This document shows positions 59,975 to 64,000 of a stretch of 64,000 nt of DNA, in pieces; the first letter of the stretch is position 1, and every line of letters starts with the position of its first letter. The translations under genes were made by a program, and so were the position numbers. The notes beneath the pieces are model-generated. The model did not search any database, was not told where the DNA came from, and saw only the letters and a program-made list of their open reading frames with translations. This stretch comes from Sinohyriopsis cumingii (Eukaryota > Mollusca > Bivalvia > Unionida > Unionidae), in the NCBI GenBank assembly GCA_028554795.2, contig CM068825.1, positions 155,673,053 to 155,737,052 of the forward strand, given 5' to 3'.

Positions 59975-61483
59975 CTGATTGCAGCAGCGTAGCAGTACTT
60001 GTGCATAATACACATATAAATCATGTGAAACATGTTCACACTGAATATAGGGACTATTTTTATGTTACTGAACAAACAATTATTTGAGGTTCGGCATGAT
60101 GTCATACTAGGTTGTATCTATATACCCCATCTGGTTCACCTATATATGATGACAGGCCCTCTAATGGCATTGATGTATTAGTGATAAATATGATTGATAT
60201 TTTAAAATCTTGAAAATGAAATATACTGATTAGTGATTAGTGATTTTACTTCTAGAACAGCTTGTATAGATGATTGTATAATTGATGATGATTTAAAGTT
60301 TGTTCCTTCACTCAGTTTTATAAGATTAACAAATTTAAGGATATTGAGATGAATGAAATTGGTTTTTAAAGTTTTGTTCAACTATGCTGTATATTTGGTT
60401 TTCATATCCTGAATGAAAGAGTAGACGGTGATGAACAGGGAGTTTCTGCGTGTCTTGCAAATGGGGGTAGGAGTCTAGTTGATTACACAATACTATCATT
60501 AGATTTATTTACTCATGTTGAATGACTCACTGTTCAAATGAGAAATGAATTTGATCAATTACTGACCAAAGTTTCAATAAAAATATATGAAAAATAATAA
60601 TATTCTGAATGATGTTAATTTAGGTTGAAAACCCCATTATTGAATGAAATGGGAGTGCAAAGAATTTATGTGACAAATTAAGAAATGCTACATGTGTTCA
60701 TAGGGTCATTTTGCAATGATTTTTTAAACATTTGTCACTATGGAGATTTAGCAGGCTTTTGACATGCTTCTCAAAATATTATATAATGCAGCAGATACAT
60801 GTAGTTTTAAAGTAGATTGTAGCAAATCAAATATTTCTAAACCATCCTTGTACAATTTGGAATGCATAGATTTAGAAAATATGAAATGCATTCTCAAACC
60901 AGTTTTGGCAAACAGGCATCAGGAATTTGATCAGATGTTTGAGCATAGAAATAAATATAGAGAAGTCTGCAAAAATAAAAGGAAATGTGGGATCATCGTT
61001 ATATTAACAAATTAGAAAATTAATATGATGAGGCCAGTGTATTAGTCAGTACCTCGCTTGAAATGTCCCCCAAAATATCAAATCTGGAATGGTTAGAGTG
61101 TTGTAAAACATACAGGATCCATCTAAAGATAGACAGTGGAGCTCTTTAGTGTGAAATGGGATCTTACTGTAAATGACAAATACCATTGTTTGTAGAAACA
61201 TTGGTAGACTATAACAAGTGTGAAAAGTGGACTTTAACTATTTGAGAGTATTGTTTTCTAGCAGATTGAATTGGTCAGAAAGACTTTTTATACAACCTTA
61301 TAAAGCTTTAATCTCAGTCATGAAATGAATAAGAATCTTGAATCTCCATCCCTGAACATTATGTTCAGATTATTTGATGTTTGTTATAAGCCCAGTCTCT
61401 TCTGTTCATATGAAATTTGGGGATGCAAAATTAGAAAATCTGTTGAGAAATTCCTTCAGTAGTTATGTAAATTTGATTTGTCA

Positions 61484-61521
61484 TTTAAATAAGGTCATTA
61501 TTATTATTATTATTTTTATTT
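61484..61521 (+). repeat. LINE-tail-like motif with (ATT)n
   Basis: TTTAAATAAGGTCATTATT plus an (ATT)n run, the same motif that ends the LINEs at 14268 (inverse) and 48412. Within this LINE it adds bases to the expected reading. Confidence 0.6.
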
Positions 61522-61760
61522 GGAAGACAATCTTCAAACATGGAAGCTCTTGGTGAATCTAGATGTTATAATATGTATATTGACTGTAATATTAGATCTA
61601 TAGAATATTGGTGTAAATTGTTGCATATTCATAGCTAAAGATATTCCAAGAAATGTTACTAGATATTGCGGAAGAATAAATTTAGCAACTCAACGGTATA
61701 TTAGACAGCTACTTTGTAAATATGTGTTGGGTTTTGTTTGCTTTTCTCAGGATATTTGTT

Positions 61761-62011
61761 GTTGTTGTTGTTGTAGGGTTTAACGCCATTTTTCAGCACA
61801 TGATAGGCTGTACATGGTGGCCAGTATTAATGGTGGAGGAAGAACCCGGGAAATCCCCAGAAAGAACCACTGGCCCTCGAGAAGCTACTTGCAAACTTTC
61901 TCACATACCCACATTGGCCGAATCCGAGACTCGAACCCACGCAGACAGAGGTGAGATGGCAGTGATCCATAACAGAAAGCGCTTTAGATCACTCTGCCAC
62001 TCGGGGTCCCC
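61761..62011 (-). mobile_element. SINE family 2, full length, 11-bp TSD
   Basis: GGATATTTGTT flanks at 61750-61760 and 62012-62022. On the minus strand the head reads CCCCGAGTGGCAGAGTGATC with box A, then GGGTTCGAGTCTCGG as box B with a long spacer between, as in Leu/Ser-type tRNAs. The tail is GGCGTTAAACCCTAC(AAC)n. Removing it restores the LINE frame across SQDI|CSGYL. Confidence 0.95.
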
Positions 62012-62640
62012 GGATATTTGTTCTGGTTACTTATTGTACAGATTTAGACAATGGTTACTGGACTATAATTTGCAGGAATGGCATGAAGAAATACTGTAAA
62101 TGAAAATCTTATAGATAGTGTGAAATACTTGTATGTTGTTGACAACAATGAAATAAGACAGTTATACACTCTCTTTTGATTTGGTCCTTGGAGATCTTTC
62201 TTTTCATATAATTGCAGGCAGACATAAAAAGTTTGATATGGCACATAGATTGTTGTTTATGTAACAGTGGGGAAATTGAAGATGAATTAAAAAAATGTTT
62301 TAAATCCCCAAAATACTCTGAATTTTAAGTTCCTTCCATAGTGCTATTACGAAATACCCAACTGATGAAATATTTTACAATTTACTCTGTAATAAACCTT
62401 ATGAAGTAATCAGAAAAACAGACAGTTTATGCATTTTGCCTTCTAGCTAAGGAAAACTACTTAGCAAATGTTGTAGTTGTGTATATTATGTCACATGTAT
62501 GTGTATTTATTACTTGTCACTATATTGCTGAGTTAGAAAATGTGTTTCCACCCAAGTTTTTTTTTTCATTGTATAATCTTGTGATTGGGCCAGTGGCCAT
62601 ATACAAAGCAACAATAAAATTTCTTCTGTGCATTGGTGTC

Positions 62641-63573
62641 TCATTTTGAGCAATTTGTTTGGGTTTTAAATTTGTGGATTTTCGGTTCCATGAAAATCAA
62701 CAGGATGTAATTCCAGAAGAATGTTTTTTGTAAATCAGTATGAATTTAATTTGATATATAAATGTTTGCATATAGCAGTCACTGTTCCTGAGACATGCTA
62801 ATGAAATACTGTAACAGTTGTCAAAGCATATTCTCATTGCTAAACTTTGACCTCAAGAAGACACTTCGGTGTAGTGATATGAAATTTAGAAATATGGTAG
62901 GTGGGCAAGAGATTTCTTGCGTCAAAGTTAATTGAGTCAGTGCATGTTATGTTTGCTTACTGACCTTGATAACTAGGAGATTGTTTGATACGACTTAACA
63001 CGGCCGGTAAGATGTTTGCTTAGGGCCGAGCAGTTTAATATACAAACACTTCAGAATTTTAAACAGTGACATAAATGTTATAATCTCAAACTTCTTTATT
63101 ATATGGAAGAATGTTTTGAATAGTACCAGGTAATTTGCCTGAGGAGAGATTTGTTGCTGTGGATATCTTGGTACATGTATTCTTCTGATTCTACAAGGGA
63201 TAATTAAAGTATGTTGGTAAAAATATACTTTTGTTCAGAGAGGAAAAACACATAAATTGTAGTGATTTGGGCTAAAATATGAGTTCATTGTAGTAAATCC
63301 CATTATTTATGGATTCATTAATTTTAGTTTTGCATTGTGTACAGGGCTTATTTGTATGAAATTTCATTTCATCATTGATCAAATGAAATTAGAAAACTAG
63401 AAATCTTAAAGTTGATTGTTTTCATGTGTGCATTTTTTACGCAAACAATTTGTTGGTTGAGACTAAATTATGTTTTGCAAAGATAGTTGGCTTTTTTATA
63501 TTCATTGTTGATGATTCCAGTTAGTTTTTTTTTTAATAAAAAAATAATTCATTTGTATGCTTTTCTATTTCAG
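62641..63573. other. No gene; presumed intron or upstream of the FAM13-like exon
   Basis: AT-rich with no motif-bearing frame. A pyrimidine-rich tract and CAG at 63571-63573 form the acceptor of the next exon. Confidence 0.5.
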
Positions 63574-63760
63574 ACAAGGGGAGTAAACTCCAATGCCTCC
63601 ATGGATAAAGTTAAAAGACTTTGGAGCCCTGGGTCAAAGAAAAAAATCAATGCCAACAAAACTTTTGGTGTTCCTTTAGAAGAATTGGTCAGAAGGGCAC
63701 CACATGGATATAAAGTTCCTTTTATAGTCAAGAGGTTATGTTCATATATAGAAGCTAATG
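63574..63760 (+). CDS. FAM13-like RhoGAP protein, first coding exon (partial gene)
   Basis: The exon is bounded by TTTTCTATTTCAG (acceptor, ending 63573) and G|GTAGGT (donor, from 63761); it ends after the first base of a Gly codon. The frame is open throughout, and an ATG at 63601 in good context (CTCCATGG) is the likely start, giving about 53 residues. The peptide has a basic lead (KVKRLWSPGSKKK), then NKTFGVPLEELVRRAP and KVPFIVKRLCSYIEANG. This N-K-x-F-G-[IV]-P-L-[DE]-E-L ... VPFIV ... YIE..G pattern matches the entry to the RhoGAP domain in FAM13B/FAM13A-type proteins, which also start just upstream of it. RhoGAP domains stimulate GTP hydrolysis by Rho GTPases; the catalytic arginine follows in the next exon, outside the window. 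Another RhoGAP family is possible. Confidence 0.75.
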
Positions 63761-64000
63761 GTAGGTAATGCCAAACCTATAAATTCACTTGTATCTTTAT
63801 GTCATTACAGCCATTGTTTTTGGACAAAATGGCAATATTTTTACCCAGAAATGAAAGGTTTCAGCACATGCCAGAAAGAAATGGCCAATCAGCATTGTTT
63901 CCTGAAATCTCCATTCCTTACAGACATATTGTTTAGCATCAGAAGAAGTTATTGCAAAACTTACATGAAAGATTGAATCACAGCTGCAGATTTTCTCACA
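63761..64000 (+). other. Start of intron after the FAM13-like exon
   Basis: Begins with the donor GTAGGTAATG and continues to the window end without a recognised acceptor or exon. The frame at 63758-63976 reads across the donor and is not credible as coding. Confidence 0.65.

Larger units (their letters stand above)
59975..62640 (+). mobile_element. Decayed LINE (endonuclease + RT C-terminus)
   Basis: Fragments in order: SVAVLVHNTHINHVKHV (from about 59988), VILGCIYIP (about 60100), SRTACIDDCIIDDDL (about 60255-60295), GGRSLVDYTILSLDLF (about 60465-60512) as the endonuclease end; a spacer with HRNKYREVCKNKRK (about 60945-60990); then LFDVCYKPSLFCSYEIWGCK (about 61370-61430), TQRYIRQLLCKYVLGF (about 61688-61735), YRFRQWLLDYNLQEWHEEI (about 62037-62093) and a knuckle CCLCNSGEIEDE...C (about 62248-62310). 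The 3' region has AATAAA at 62613-62618. The RT palm with its catalytic Asp pair should lie between 61015 and 61250 and is largely absent. Many stops and frameshifts. A SINE splits it at 61761-62011. Confidence 0.8.

Overview
The window reads as AT-rich, intron- and repeat-dominated animal DNA. Five things point to a marine mollusc, most likely a bivalve: two tRNA-headed SINE families, LINEs of the kinds common in mollusc genomes, dispersed elements with tandem cores of about 147 bp, the lack of dense coding, and spliced-exon structure. The species call is inference, because no species-diagnostic gene is present. No bacterial-type operons, rRNA, functional tRNA or CRISPR were seen.

Only one host exon is convincing, at the far right (63574-63760, + strand). 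It has a clean acceptor and donor and encodes the start of a RhoGAP-type domain that best fits the FAM13 family. The rest of that gene lies to the right of the window. The other 63 kb is upstream or intergenic DNA, or possibly a long 5' intron, built from layers of mobile elements and tandem arrays.

Layout: 0-5 kb, the 3' end of a Tx1/L1-type LINE, a SINE, a decayed unknown CDS on the minus strand, and a possible Tigger/pogo-like element. 5-14 kb, mostly featureless, with two SINEs and a 147-bp-unit array. 14-17.5 kb, a nest of a LINE (minus) cut by a TIR element that itself carries a SINE, then a second unit array. 18-20.3 kb, small tandem duplications. 20.6-23.2 kb, a SINE stub and a decayed endonuclease/reverse-transcriptase LINE. 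27-29 kb, a 196-bp MITE overlapped by a SINE, and a G-rich minisatellite split by a SINE. 31-34 kb, a third unit array and a hAT-like remnant. 35.4-40.6 kb, a 44-bp minisatellite and two large 48-49-bp arrays. 41-49.5 kb, diffuse satellite-like repeats, a SINE with a perfect target duplication, an 850-bp TA-flanked element, a LINE with a SINE and an AT run in its 3' region, and a hAT-type MITE. 52.5-55.5 kb, a SINE, a hairpin element and a 26-bp minisatellite. 57-58.6 kb, a 44-bp repeat, a long TA run and two MITEs. 60-62.6 kb, a decayed LINE cut by a SINE. 63.6 kb, the FAM13-like exon.

I did not find a new functional system. The most informative signals are nested insertions whose order can be read, a small TA-flanked MITE family with a larger relative, an unidentified decayed ORF with three TAA stops in one frame (1523-2078), and the higher-order structure of the 48-bp arrays. 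No search or alignment program was run; family names come from motif recognition by eye.
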